Assembly: GCA_937625935.1 (NCBI GenBank)
Contig: OW569364.1
Span: 186,001-250,000, forward strand
Reading direction: 5' to 3'
Length of the DNA stretch: 64,000 nucleotides
Origin: Tetramitus jugosus
Lineage: Eukaryota > Heterolobosea > Eutetramitea > Acrasida > Vahlkampfiidae
The position numbers and the translations under genes are program-made. The notes beneath the pieces are model-generated. The model ran no database searches and was not told where the DNA came from. It saw nothing but the letters and a program-made list of their open reading frames with translations. Shown here in pieces: positions 22,001 through 30,878 of the stretch. The number at the start of each line of letters is the position of its first letter. Positions within the stretch are counted from its first letter, which is position 1.

Positions 22001-24823
22001 TCCTTGACCCACGCTACTGAAATGACCAAACGAATTAATCTCATATGCATCTTCGACAGTGTCTCCATTGAAGGATCTCAATACAGCTGTATACCTGTTG
22101 GCAGAATTCGAAGAATCAGACTCTTGCTTAACAAACGCAATTTTAAGCATGGTATCACCTCTTGTTTTGCACAATTCATCCAATCCACTCACATATTGTC
22201 GATGTTCTTCACGGTTACGTTTCTTATCTTTGGGTGCTAATGTATGATGTTGTGTTGCTTTCTTCCAGACCTTGCGATCATAAAGCTGAGCACCACAAAC
22301 AAATGAAAACTTTTGCCTAACCAATGAGCGAACTTCTTCATCAGAGAGTTCTGGGTTTTGAAGGCGAAGTAAAATTGATAGTGCTTTGGGAATCTTCATG
22401 AAACCTTTGACAGTCCTGCTAACCGGTTGAAAGCGTTGTGATGCCCAGGAGCTAATCATGTCTTTAACAAATGTTGAGGTAGAAGAAGTGTGAATCTTAT
22501 GATTCGTTAAATCAATTCCAGCTAGAATTTTTGCTTCAACGTAGTCTAGTGTTGTTCGAAGACGGCTACCTGAAGGAAATTCCAACTCCTTGAAGCACTT
22601 CCAATCCTCAGGAGACCTCATGATGAGAGTTCTCAAAAAGCTAGAACCAGTATTACCAGGCTTCACTAGCTCCTCCCAACTGTAGAAAACCTTTTCTTTG
22701 AAGATTGGAGTAAAAACACACAAGCGCTTCATGTCTATCACTCTCGTGTTCTTTGTTGGCATTTTCATATATAAATTGTTCACAAACTTGATTAAATGAT
22801 GTCTGACTTCAGAATTCACAGGTCTCAGTTTAAGATCAGGTCTTTTTGTAATCTGGACCGAGAGAGAGTCAGTGTTCATCACATAAGAGAAACGTAGCTT
22901 CTCTGCTTTCGAGAGCTGGTGATTCTCAAAAAAGTCTTCTATGATTGCATTCCAAACCGTAGCAAAAGCACATTCGACAAGATCACTGTCCTTGGAGCTT
23001 TTGTGCCCTAAATTTGCTAATATCTTTGTTTGAAAATTATCAAGTATAAGTTTCTTATCGAAAAAACATCTTTGCAGATCAGTCCAAGAATTCACTCGAT
23101 TCACTCGCAAACAATAACCTCTAATGAATCCCATGACTCCAACCCAAATATTAATTAAGATAGGTGGTAAAATGGCACAGACAAAGAGAGTGGCAACCCA
23201 CAACAATAGGAAAGCGAGATATGACAGAACCATATTCACCCAATCTATTGTTTTCAATCCGTTGATGTTAATCTTTTTCCGAACAAGATCGAGAGTCAAA
23301 TCGATAGTAAATTTCGTCACATCCTTAATAGGCCCCAGTAGAACATATCTCATCGTAGCAATGTAGGAAGCTGAGACTAGAAAGATGAGTAGCAGAGAGT
23401 AAATGTGGTGCCAATGAAAGATCTTCAATAGATGTCCTGTTAGGAAATTGAAAAGGCAGAATCCTCTCTTCATCTCAAAATCTCTGTACAATGTATCTCG
23501 TCTGGGTATAGAGAAACGGTGAGAATGAAAACATGAAGGACTTGTCCAAAATAAGAATACTGTGTGATTGAGTAGAAAATATAGAGCCATGACTGCGATA
23601 GGAGCTCCAGCTATTCCCACATAAACATAATTCTGAACTTGAAAGTCGAACAACCACAGAAGCGCAACAGAGAGACATATCAACTGATAATAGACCGGTC
23701 GACTCCAGGTAGAAAAATATGTTATCAGGCCTCTCCAGCCAAACCAACCTCCAGCATGGTCAACATATGTCTTCCATCGACGAGTAAACTTGTTCTTTTG
23801 TTTCTCCAAATCCTTCCGCGATTTTTCATCCTTCTTAAGTTCTGCAATTTCCTCCAGGGTTACAGCCTTTAATAGAGGGTATTTCTCTAAGGCGAATGAT
23901 CTCTCAAATCCTCCAATCTCATACACCAGACCTTCACCTTTACTTTTAAGAAAATTCTGCACAAAACCAGGAGTCCAGCATAGGTCATTTATATCATCCC
24001 AATCGAAAAACTCATCGTTCCTCTTATGAACATCAAACATCTCAACCATGAGCAAATACAACTTTTTCGATTCTTGACGAACTAAAGCTCCTGCTGAACA
24101 AACAAGGGAATCCATCTCCTCTAATGGAGCAGCTTGTCTGTGACGGCAACTTCCAGTCGCAGAAAGAGTGATCATTGGTTTCGGGTGTTGAATAGAACTC
24201 GAGAGAGATGCATCATCCTGAAACAACCGCCCCATGTTATCTTCAGCAAACACTATTCCCAAAGAAACATGAAACAAAAGTAAGGAAACATGATTTTGAG
24301 TTCTTGCGATATCAATCTCTCCGAATACATTGAGCAACAGTAGCATGTCAGCAACTTTAAGTTTGGTGTCATTTTTAGGATGTGTTCTCTTCTTTTGCTT
24401 GCTTACAATACACCATTTCTTATACTCTCGTAGCATCTCCTTGTATGTACAGTTGACACTTCGCTCAAACATTTGCTCAAGCTCAGTATCTGTCACCACC
24501 TTTTCTTCAGTAGAAGTGGATCGCTTTCGAAAAGTGAAAGCCTTTGATGAAGACTCACTAATCTCCCAGTTGTCTAATAGTAAGTTTTTGAGGTGATTTC
24601 TTGCTTTGAGATCCACTTGTTTCTGGAAGCTCCACCAATCCGAGGTTACACAGCTAAGAGTTCTTTGAATTATTTCATCCTTTCTCTTTATGAAGTTAAT
24701 CACATTGTTAGAACTGTTTGGATGAGATTCTGCAAAGTCATCCAGAAGAAACGATTCCGATCTCTGACCAGAAGATAAATCCTCTTGAGCTGAAATATCG
24801 ATAACAATCTGCTCGGTTTGCAT
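19043..24823 (-). CDS. GT48 1,3-beta-glucan (callose) synthase
   Basis: 1,926 residues, one uninterrupted frame, near the usual FKS/callose synthase length of about 1,900. The catalytic region at about residues 860-1110 carries family segments in order: ANRYTAVLRSF, SFGHFSSVGQGKPTNQ, VDCNMDNTLCQAFFVPN, GFPEFVFTKSWS, then LRFHYGHPDVMRGMFV (HYGHPD near residue 1031), the SEDIFNGFDVLLNNG segment, and a VGKARD motif close to the GKGRD of fungal and plant enzymes. Clusters of membrane helices flank it (about 360-600 and 1120-1380), with another near 1490-1520 and a long cytosolic helical tail. GT48 enzymes move glucose from UDP-glucose onto a growing beta-1,3-glucan and extrude it through the plasma membrane. 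In a naked amoeba the likely use is the cyst wall; that is inference. Several positions differ from fungal consensus, so activity is likely but not certain. Confidence 0.9.
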   Translation of the reverse strand: MQTEQIVIDISAQEDLSSGQRSESFLLDDFAESHPNSSNNVINFIKRKDEIIQRTLSCVTSDWWSFQKQVDLKARNHLKNLLLDNWEISESSSKAFTFRKRSTSTEEKVVTDTELEQMFERSVNCTYKEMLREYKKWCIVSKQKKRTHPKNDTKLKVADMLLLLNVFGEIDIARTQNHVSLLLFHVSLGIVFAEDNMGRLFQDDASLSSSIQHPKPMITLSATGSCRHRQAAPLEEMDSLVCSAGALVRQESKKLYLLMVEMFDVHKRNDEFFDWDDINDLCWTPGFVQNFLKSKGEGLVYEIGGFERSFALEKYPLLKAVTLEEIAELKKDEKSRKDLEKQKNKFTRRWKTYVDHAGGWFGWRGLITYFSTWSRPVYYQLICLSVALLWLFDFQVQNYVYVGIAGAPIAVMALYFLLNHTVFLFWTSPSCFHSHRFSIPRRDTLYRDFEMKRGFCLFNFLTGHLLKIFHWHHIYSLLLIFLVSASYIATMRYVLLGPIKDVTKFTIDLTLDLVRKKININGLKTIDWVNMVLSYLAFLLLWVATLFVCAILPPILINIWVGVMGFIRGYCLRVNRVNSWTDLQRCFFDKKLILDNFQTKILANLGHKSSKDSDLVECAFATVWNAIIEDFFENHQLSKAEKLRFSYVMNTDSLSVQITKRPDLKLRPVNSEVRHHLIKFVNNLYMKMPTKNTRVIDMKRLCVFTPIFKEKVFYSWEELVKPGNTGSSFLRTLIMRSPEDWKCFKELEFPSGSRLRTTLDYVEAKILAGIDLTNHKIHTSSTSTFVKDMISSWASQRFQPVSRTVKGFMKIPKALSILLRLQNPELSDEEVRSLVRQKFSFVCGAQLYDRKVWKKATQHHTLAPKDKKRNREEHRQYVSGLDELCKTRGDTMLKIAFVKQESDSSNSANRYTAVLRSFNGDTVEDAYEINSFGHFSSVGQGKPTNQGFMLQFFDGSFCQTVDCNMDNTLCQAFFVPNLMKEFDDPKVKMVGFPEFVFTKSWSRAGFAAAFTERVFGSLVQRVWSLLNLRFHYGHPDVMRGMFVMFTSGLSKLSYISEDIFNGFDVLLNNGTSKHVDYIEVGKARDVCMVSTTKFNRKIAGGGAQIACSRYASWILSSRHLTFTDKLLFCYSVLSHYSNTLIAVAAAFILYLCRDIVLIATFVVSKHLPKEGGSKLQVAMLDISKTLALFSDSVFLLQIGMALSVPGILQSILDRGVVRGVWEYINNFLWLLTYSLFQLMNTAFYFLFGFNQSAKYIASGRSHGLQHVSIIDSYRMFRSTHFIPAGLIILLSLVSVTTSKNYGFVVFHCFLVFVWLFSPFIFNSGSTPLDVSIAIWKQLYAEDLFRVKTWIRNRCKAKDVESIMQNNRSERHMGLEYDFMVGDESESTHLELDWESGYGYQEVSFSRSRAPYDLEFSFMQLQSSMLRDRNKPEPTKLKRRRRKKEKAIPETEAEPTIMTQPLVNYGKRRKLFHVLFKLPFRILRFLIRTIPKILLLFILFGTKLLSYFIIIYKAIAPWTSPPDYMQTYHDQYLSKITEIRLMNIQQLIAKVQSNVDQRRGNEMNRRVETYAPPNNNSGSLTIRCTEIEEQFNALNTSDPESYQQVMNLVTLSSRSTKKNLFPLYKNAFNRLKGSHVVRQICIDATSASYEPTSNSLISTLGLLYLVEEYDTFTTSVNEMIYKVNDVLACSDKTRFETASTYVTDVCKYMAVEQNHVLNHLLLSTNPMRNDLQKLCFNLLTIVTDQICKIIERRMTDAKSQFRAYLHHERSNKIFNPTHVNNVEHCSSCVMTSSLNQVMSGLRESLYLVDRLKDSHEAPLTNDTSFLEQMVNSIPLKCFGFKGSPRHEVLSNAMQEHVLKHVNSHNFDELRTECQDMLGYLERRRANVASCAHNSSSIEESSSSNQGIETSESNDSDSDRDDIIVSLP

Positions 24824-25089
24824 TAGGGCTTGGGTTCAATAGTAGTGATTATCTTTTGCTAACCATCCCGTCCTATGCTGCTTAAGCGAGTCGTGAATTG
24901 ATGGTTCTCCTCGTACAAATTCCTTCCGGGGACTTTTCTTTTTTTTAACTCGATTTCCCTTCTCCTTATTTTAGGTTGTATTGGCAAAAATTGTTATCAT
25001 AAGTTCCTTTCAAGAAAATCTCAAGTGATGGATGATATGTCAAATTGCGCAACTAATCATAACTTTCATCTATGAAACAGAATAGTTGT

Positions 25090-27846
25090 TTACTTTTTTC
25101 TAGACCTCTTTGTCGGACGTTCCTCTTCTTCTGTCTCGCTCTGATACTCATCATCCTCTGAAGCGTCATCAGCTGTTTCATTTCCGAATTCATACTCATC
25201 TTCTCCCTCTTCCGTGTCCATTGCCTCTTTGTCTTCATCGGAGATTCCCTCCGAGACATCAAGTAAGAGCTTGTGGTCATCATTATCATCCTGAATTTTC
25301 ACGAATGAAACAATGCCTTGCTCGTGAATAGCTTTATAAAGTACTGGATCAACAATCTGCACCTTGTCTATATTATCACCGCTCTCTGCTTCTTTAGCAA
25401 AAGTTTCACATATCGAATGATCAGGCTTGTAGTTGAACAACTGTTTTAACATATCCTTGCTAAATGCAGCCTTGGTTGTCTTTTCATCCACAACAGTCTT
25501 GCTTAAACCAGTTTTCACAATTTGTCTCTGAAATATCTTTTCTTCGATTGTACCAGTTGTAACGAATCGATAAATGAAAACATCCTTCTTCTGCCCATCT
25601 CTCCACACACGAGCCATTGCCTGAAGATCGTTTGATGGATTCCAATCAGGATCAAATAGAATTAAACGATTCGCACCAATAATGTTCAATCCAGCTCCTC
25701 CTGCCTTGGAACTGAGGAGGAAAATAAAATCATTAGATTTTGGATTGTTGTAAGACTCGACAATCTGCATTCTTTTGTCAGACGCTGTAGATCCATCCAA
25801 TCTCACCCATGTGTAATCCCGCAAACTGCACAAACTTTCAATCTGATTCAAAATAGATGTAAAGTTGGATACGACGACAATACGATCACCTGTCTTCTTA
25901 ACCTTCTTAAGAACACAATCTAAAATCTTCATCTTGCCAGACACTGTTGGATCAAATGGATCCATGGAATACTCCTCTGGGAAACAATCAAGGCAATGTC
26001 CCCATTGGTCTCTGAAGTTGTCCATTGAGTCATCATCTCCCTCTTCGTAATTCTCATCAGATAACTTCTTGTAGATCATATCAGGATGCGTTAAAAGTTT
26101 CTTTAGGTTCTGTATGCAAGAGAGAGCGTTCTGGGTGCTGATACTTCCATTCTGTCCAACAAACATTTTTGCCATATACTTTGATTTTAAGAATTTGCTG
26201 TACAAAGTCTCTTGTAACTCTGCCATCTGACAAAACACCACAAACTCGTGCTTTGGTGGCAAATGAGCTTTTAGAACATCGTTGGTTCTTCTGAGAACAA
26301 ATGAATTAATGATTCTGGTTAACTCTTGGAAACGACGCATACCCATTGACTTCTGTGAGGCTGTGGCCGATGGCTCTCTGCTCAAGTTGATTGGATCGGT
26401 AAACAAACTCTTAAATCCTGCAGGTTCACCCAATATTCCAGGATTCAAAAAATCTGCAATACAATAAAACTCTGCCAAATCATTTTGAATTGGAGTACCA
26501 CTCAGCACAATTCGCTTTGGTGTTCCAACCTGCTTCAGTGCCTTGAAAATTTGATTGTTCGAGTTCTTCAATTTGTGACCCTCATCACAAATTAATAAAT
26601 CACATTTTGTATCCTTGAGTAGTGATGCATAATTTGTGCATAAATTGTATGAAATGATCATGACCTGCTTATGACCCGTTGCGAACTCTGATATCGTATC
26701 CTCGGGCCCCTTCTTACCGGCCTTTGCTGTACAACACATTGGCTTTACTCGCTCATCACCTAACCATTTTTGAATTTCTCTTCTCCAATTCTGCACCAGC
26801 GACGAATTGGTCACAATGATCACTTTTTTCAACACAGGTGAATAGTAAGGCCCACGAGACAGTAGTGTCCATATCAACGCAATGGATTGAAGTGTTTTGC
26901 CCAATCCCATCTCATCAGCCAACAAGCATCCGTACCCTGTGTTCTTAATACCCATAATACAGTCATACATGAACTGAATACCCTCCACCTGATGCGGTCT
27001 CAATAATTGTGACAAATGGGAATCAATGTACACGGGATACATGTATTTGCCGTTTGAATCCGTTTCTGGATGACCAGTATTCAGTACATAAGATCCCTGG
27101 GGTACCTTGACATTCTTTTTCGCATTGTTTACTCCCAAGCCTCCAGTTTGCACTGAATTCGCATCGTGAGCCTTAAATTTCGATGCTGCCGCAGGACTCG
27201 GCTTCTTGACTCGAGAGCTAGACTCCTTGCTCAATGGTTTTTTCATTGATGTTGGCAAAAATACTCTTCCACTCGAATATTCCTCATAAGCGATCTTGTT
27301 CATCATTTCACATTCCTTTGTACCAATAACAATCACATGTCCCTCTCTCAAATCATTCAATGTGTTTGGTACTAATCGATTTATCACAACCTTACCATTA
27401 GAATCATGCAAAATATATCTCTTCTTCAGAACGAGCAACACTCCATCATCATACGACTTGTGTTTCTTGTTGCTAGTTTTGCAGAACATGACACTCCAGA
27501 CTTCACCAGTCTCTTCACCGTCTGCCGACTCTTTGTCATCATTTTTGGTCGTGCTTGACGATGATGACGATTGATTCTTACTTGATGTTGTGTTCGGTGG
27601 AAGCTTGGAGGAATTGATCATTGTGGGAGGCTTGAACTTTCTCTTGAGAGAGTCAGATGGTTTAGCTCCACTACTGGTTGTCTTTTGTGATGAGTCTTGC
27701 GTCGTTGTTGAGCCATTGTTATCAATTTCCTTGTCATTTGCTTGTTTGTTGATGGTTTGGGATGATGATGCTTTCGTTGCAATCACTACAGGCTTTGGGA
27801 GCAGATCCTTGTTCGCAAGAGGAGGAATAAACTTTTTGCGAACCAT
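25090..27846 (-). CDS. RAD54B: RAD54B/Rdh54-type SNF2 DNA translocase
   Basis: 918 residues from the first ATG (27846); the open frame runs upstream to 28017 without an ATG. The N-terminus MVRKKFIPP resembles the KPKFIPP start of RAD54B. A Ser/Thr/Lys-rich linker follows, then the RAD54B-type N-terminal domain (WSVMFCKTSNKKHKSYDDG ... EEYSSGRVF). The SNF2 core has DEMGLGKT (about residue 310), DEGH (about 420), LSGTPIQND, and the C-terminal helicase lobe with SSKAGGAGLNIIGANR and RVWRDGQ (about 750). The tail is acidic and ends in KRSRKK, a possible nuclear signal. RAD54-family motors work with RAD51/DMC1 in homologous recombination. The presence of the N-terminal domain separates it from plain RAD54. 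Confidence 0.93.
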   Translation of the reverse strand: MVRKKFIPPLANKDLLPKPVVIATKASSSQTINKQANDKEIDNNGSTTTQDSSQKTTSSGAKPSDSLKRKFKPPTMINSSKLPPNTTSSKNQSSSSSSTTKNDDKESADGEETGEVWSVMFCKTSNKKHKSYDDGVLLVLKKRYILHDSNGKVVINRLVPNTLNDLREGHVIVIGTKECEMMNKIAYEEYSSGRVFLPTSMKKPLSKESSSRVKKPSPAAASKFKAHDANSVQTGGLGVNNAKKNVKVPQGSYVLNTGHPETDSNGKYMYPVYIDSHLSQLLRPHQVEGIQFMYDCIMGIKNTGYGCLLADEMGLGKTLQSIALIWTLLSRGPYYSPVLKKVIIVTNSSLVQNWRREIQKWLGDERVKPMCCTAKAGKKGPEDTISEFATGHKQVMIISYNLCTNYASLLKDTKCDLLICDEGHKLKNSNNQIFKALKQVGTPKRIVLSGTPIQNDLAEFYCIADFLNPGILGEPAGFKSLFTDPINLSREPSATASQKSMGMRRFQELTRIINSFVLRRTNDVLKAHLPPKHEFVVFCQMAELQETLYSKFLKSKYMAKMFVGQNGSISTQNALSCIQNLKKLLTHPDMIYKKLSDENYEEGDDDSMDNFRDQWGHCLDCFPEEYSMDPFDPTVSGKMKILDCVLKKVKKTGDRIVVVSNFTSILNQIESLCSLRDYTWVRLDGSTASDKRMQIVESYNNPKSNDFIFLLSSKAGGAGLNIIGANRLILFDPDWNPSNDLQAMARVWRDGQKKDVFIYRFVTTGTIEEKIFQRQIVKTGLSKTVVDEKTTKAAFSKDMLKQLFNYKPDHSICETFAKEAESGDNIDKVQIVDPVLYKAIHEQGIVSFVKIQDDNDDHKLLLDVSEGISDEDKEAMDTEEGEDEYEFGNETADDASEDDEYQSETEEEERPTKRSRKK

Positions 27847-28429
27847 TTGAGATGTACAAGTTGATTGTGCTCCTGCTATGTTTGTTTTGTATTTTGTTCT
27901 GCTCTGTTCGTTGTTGCTTGTGGAGAGTGAGAAACTTCTCGCTTTTTCTCGAACCACTTTTTTTCTCGCGCCAAAAAACACATCTGTCGTAGAACAGCTG
28001 CCAATTTCACCTGTCAACAGTCAGACAACCCTGTCGGAACAATCATTTTCGCCTTTTGTTTCTTGTTGTTGACAAATCCCAACACAACAACGACATCAAC
28101 ATCCTCACCGAATTCGACCACAATCATCAAACGACTGATAATTGCACAGTGGCTGAGAGGATAACCCATTGTTCAACTTGAAAAAATACAGAGCTTTCGT
28201 GTCATCAACACAAACGTTTGAACGAATCCCCTTCTGTTGGCGACAAAAAATCAGCTTCTTGCCAACACAATATTGAAAAAACTTGCGAACTTGTTTGACA
28301 TCATCACTCCAATACCCAACCAACAAACCAACATCCAAACTACATACTGCTCTCCTTTTCTTTTTAAAATATAATCGAGTCCAACAACAACAACAACAAC
28401 AACAAACATAGAGAACAACAGTAACAACA
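27847..28429. promoter_or_regulatory. 583-base divergent intergenic region (RAD54B / BRO1 gene)
   Basis: Both start codons face away from this region, so it must hold both promoters and leaders. It contains a (CAA)8 run at 28382-28405 just before the BRO1 gene and A-rich stretches. A box-A-like tRNA element near 28149 is not supported by a cloverleaf. No gene is seen. Confidence 0.5.
28382..28405 (+). repeat. (CAA)8 microsatellite in 5' leader
   Basis: Eight perfect CAA units ending 25 bases before the ATG of the BRO1-domain gene. CAA/AAC runs precede many start codons in this window, so it probably lies in the transcribed leader. Confidence 0.9.
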
Positions 28430-29899
28430 ATGAACATTGCAACGCACCATTTTCAAATACCTCAAACCAAATCCATCTCACTCGAAAAATGGATCGACAT
28501 GAAAAGTTTGAGCACAGAGATGAAGCTCGTCATCAAAAAAGGAACCGAAATGAGAGACATTATCGTCAAGTGTCTCTCTGGTCACGCACCCAGCACGGCC
28601 AACACCTCTCTCAATCATCATCGAACCACCATCATGAAACAACTCGACCTCAAAAACAAGTACAAGTACACCATCAAGTGCATTGAGAATTATTTGCCGT
28701 ACATGCACCAGTTTGTGAACACGTTGGAACTGCAGAGAACAAAAAACCCCAGTTTGAAACTACCATCGTCAAAGACCAACACATTCTCATGGACCAGTGG
28801 TCTCGCGTCCGATCATGAAAAATCAAGGAGTGTCATGACATCGTTAACATCGTCTTCTCACTCCAAGAGCAAGAAGATGCAGAGCTCAAACGAAAAATTC
28901 GAATGTATCATGATATTGTACACGTATGTCTACTGCATGTGCAACTATGTGGCACAGTGTAATTATTTGAAGAATCAATCGTTGGCAACCATGACCAATA
29001 CCAATCCACAACAACAACAATCTCAATTGACATCTAAAAATCAAGATTATGCTGCTTCGAATGGTGGAGGCAATGGAAGTGGAGAACAACCACGCAGCAA
29101 CGAATATGACGAAGAGATGAGAGAGTGTTCCGTATTCTTGCGAAAAGCCTATGGTGTGTTGCAGCACATTCAACAGACGTACTTGTGTGATGCGGATCGG
29201 TTGTTGGACGAGTTGAATCATCACAGCAGTCACTCCACAAATCATCAAAACAGTCATCATGGTGGTGGTGTTCACAAGACGTCAAACAGTGATTCGATCC
29301 GAATACCTGAATTGTCACTGTTCAGTTGTGAATCTGTACAATATTATTGTTTGGGAATTGGTCAATTGATTGCCATTCAAGCAGCCATCATATCAGAGGC
29401 ATACACATCGACTGCTCTCTCGAGGCTCTGTGTACAAGCAGTGCAATTGTTTGACTCTGCTAGGCAGTGTTCGGATCAAGCTGTCAAACAAGCAAGATTC
29501 TCGGATAACTTTCGAATACTCGCAACGAATTATAGGTTACTGTATCGTGCATTGACTCTCCAGTACTTGGCCAGAGATGAGAACAAGAAGGAGAATAGTG
29601 GCGTCGCTGTCATGCTCATCTGTATTGCCAGTAGACAATTAGATGAGATGAACGTGTTCCAACAAGTTCATATCAAGAGTGCCGGTATCGTTTTGCACGA
29701 CTTTGACTTGTTGACATCATATGTAAAGGAAGTCCAAATGGAAACCAAGAGACTTGAACAGAGATACGAAAGAGAAAACCGAACTGTGTTCCGTCAGGCA
29801 ATACCGGACACATCAATACTGTCTGTAATGATCCCTGAAGGTGTTTTGATTCCACAGGCAATACCATTCCAACTCCCAAAGAATAAAGCCCTGTTGTAA
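28430..29899 (+). CDS. BRO1-domain protein (BROX/Alix-type)
   Basis: 489 residues with a leader rich in CAA. The C-terminal half shows the BRO1 pattern: SLFSCESVQYYCLGIGQLIAI, then helices typical of the boomerang-shaped domain (TALSRLCVQAVQLFDSA), and finally HIKSAGIVLHDFDLL, YERENRTVFRQAIPD and the Pro-rich end IPEGVLIPQAIPFQLP. The N-terminal helices are interrupted by two low-complexity inserts (Ser/Lys near 135-150, Gln/Gly/Asn near 185-215, His-rich near 265-285). There is no V domain or Pro-rich tail as in Alix, so it is closer to BROX-like single-domain proteins. BRO1 domains bind ESCRT-III CHMP4/Snf7 tails and act in endosome sorting or membrane repair. No CaaX box, which human BROX carries, is present. 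Confidence 0.85.
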   Translation: MNIATHHFQIPQTKSISLEKWIDMKSLSTEMKLVIKKGTEMRDIIVKCLSGHAPSTANTSLNHHRTTIMKQLDLKNKYKYTIKCIENYLPYMHQFVNTLELQRTKNPSLKLPSSKTNTFSWTSGLASDHEKSRSVMTSLTSSSHSKSKKMQSSNEKFECIMILYTYVYCMCNYVAQCNYLKNQSLATMTNTNPQQQQSQLTSKNQDYAASNGGGNGSGEQPRSNEYDEEMRECSVFLRKAYGVLQHIQQTYLCDADRLLDELNHHSSHSTNHQNSHHGGGVHKTSNSDSIRIPELSLFSCESVQYYCLGIGQLIAIQAAIISEAYTSTALSRLCVQAVQLFDSARQCSDQAVKQARFSDNFRILATNYRLLYRALTLQYLARDENKKENSGVAVMLICIASRQLDEMNVFQQVHIKSAGIVLHDFDLLTSYVKEVQMETKRLEQRYERENRTVFRQAIPDTSILSVMIPEGVLIPQAIPFQLPKNKALL

Positions 29900-29985
29900 G
29901 CATTGTATGATTTTATCCCTCTTCATTCGCTTGTCCTAGCCTACCACGAAACCCGTGCTCTTCCAAAAAACAAGAAGACAAGAGT

Positions 29986-30699
29986 ATGATACGAGCGAGT
30001 GGATGGAAAATACTGCCAAGGTTGAACAGATCAACAATCCAGAGAACTCTCTGCCAGGCAACAAATGTTCACCAAGTGCATTCCTTCAACTCTGGCCATG
30101 TTCAAATTAATCATCCATGCAAAATCCATCAACAAAAACAACATCAACCAAGAGATCAAGCATCATCACGATTCATGAGCACCACATCTCAAGCACCAAA
30201 GCAGTACAGAAACCCTTCACTCACCACAGATGCCATTGTCGTTCGAAGTCAGCAAACAACAACTGACCAGAAAGAAGGATTCGAAATCTTGTTGATCAAG
30301 AGAAAGAATGATCCGTTCAAAGGACATTATGCTTTCCCCGGCGGTTTTGTGGACTACGGAGAGGACCCAGAAAAGGGAGTCCTTAGAGAGCTCAAAGAAG
30401 AAACAAATTTGACTGGTGAACCGTTGGTCCATTTGATTGCAGTCCAAGGAGATCCAAACAGAGACAAGAGAAAGCACGTTGTTACGATTGCGTATGCTGT
30501 TCAGGTCTCGTCGGAACACTTGAAGGAACTACAGTTTGGAGATGACGCAGCAGATGCAGGCTTCTTTCCCTTGAATAGTGTGCTGTCCAATGAGAACAAT
30601 GAGTATGACTTGGCGTTTGATCACCGCGAGATTCTCAACAAGTACTATCAATGGTTCAATGAAAAGGGTCAAAAGCTACTATTCAACAGCAGTAAGTAG
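29986..30699 (+). CDS. Nudix hydrolase, probably mitochondrial
   Basis: 237 residues. The Nudix box starts at Gly120 (GFVDYGEDPEKGVLREL then KEETNL) and fits GX5EX7REUXEEXGU except that Asn replaces the last Gly. The metal-binding REL..EE core is intact. FKGHYAFPGG precedes it and HVVTIAYAV follows, as in the ADP-ribose pyrophosphatase/NrtR-like subgroup (the DDAADAGFFPL segment is typical). The first 70 residues are rich in Arg, Gln, Ser and His with few acids and include RFMSTTSQ, suggesting cleavage of a mitochondrial presequence. Likely substrates are nucleoside diphosphates linked to another moiety such as ADP-ribose; this cannot be fixed from sequence. It lies 86 bases after the BRO1 gene on the same strand. 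Confidence 0.92.
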   Translation: MIRASGWKILPRLNRSTIQRTLCQATNVHQVHSFNSGHVQINHPCKIHQQKQHQPRDQASSRFMSTTSQAPKQYRNPSLTTDAIVVRSQQTTTDQKEGFEILLIKRKNDPFKGHYAFPGGFVDYGEDPEKGVLRELKEETNLTGEPLVHLIAVQGDPNRDKRKHVVTIAYAVQVSSEHLKELQFGDDAADAGFFPLNSVLSNENNEYDLAFDHREILNKYYQWFNEKGQKLLFNSSK

Positions 30700-30878
30700 T
30701 AGCAGCGACCGACAAAAAGAACAATAACAAGCACACCCATCGTGAAAAAAACTCTATGATGTATATTGAAACTTTCGCAATAATCTAATATATATTTTTC
30801 TGTTGTTGTTGTTGTCGGTAAGTAAGGAAGGTTGAAAGGAGCTTTGGAGGGAGGGATAGTAAGAGAGTCACAATCGTC

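Noticed and set aside
26580-26920. Whether the SNF2 gene could be a transposon or viral helicase
   Set aside because: The RAD54B-type N-terminal domain and full SNF2 motifs mark it as a host gene; no terminal repeats surround it.
28141-28235. tRNA-like box A (TGGCTGAGAGGA) with a weak box B-like sequence downstream
   Set aside because: The D-stem does not pair, the box B match is poor, and no acceptor stem can be drawn; it lies in a divergent promoter.
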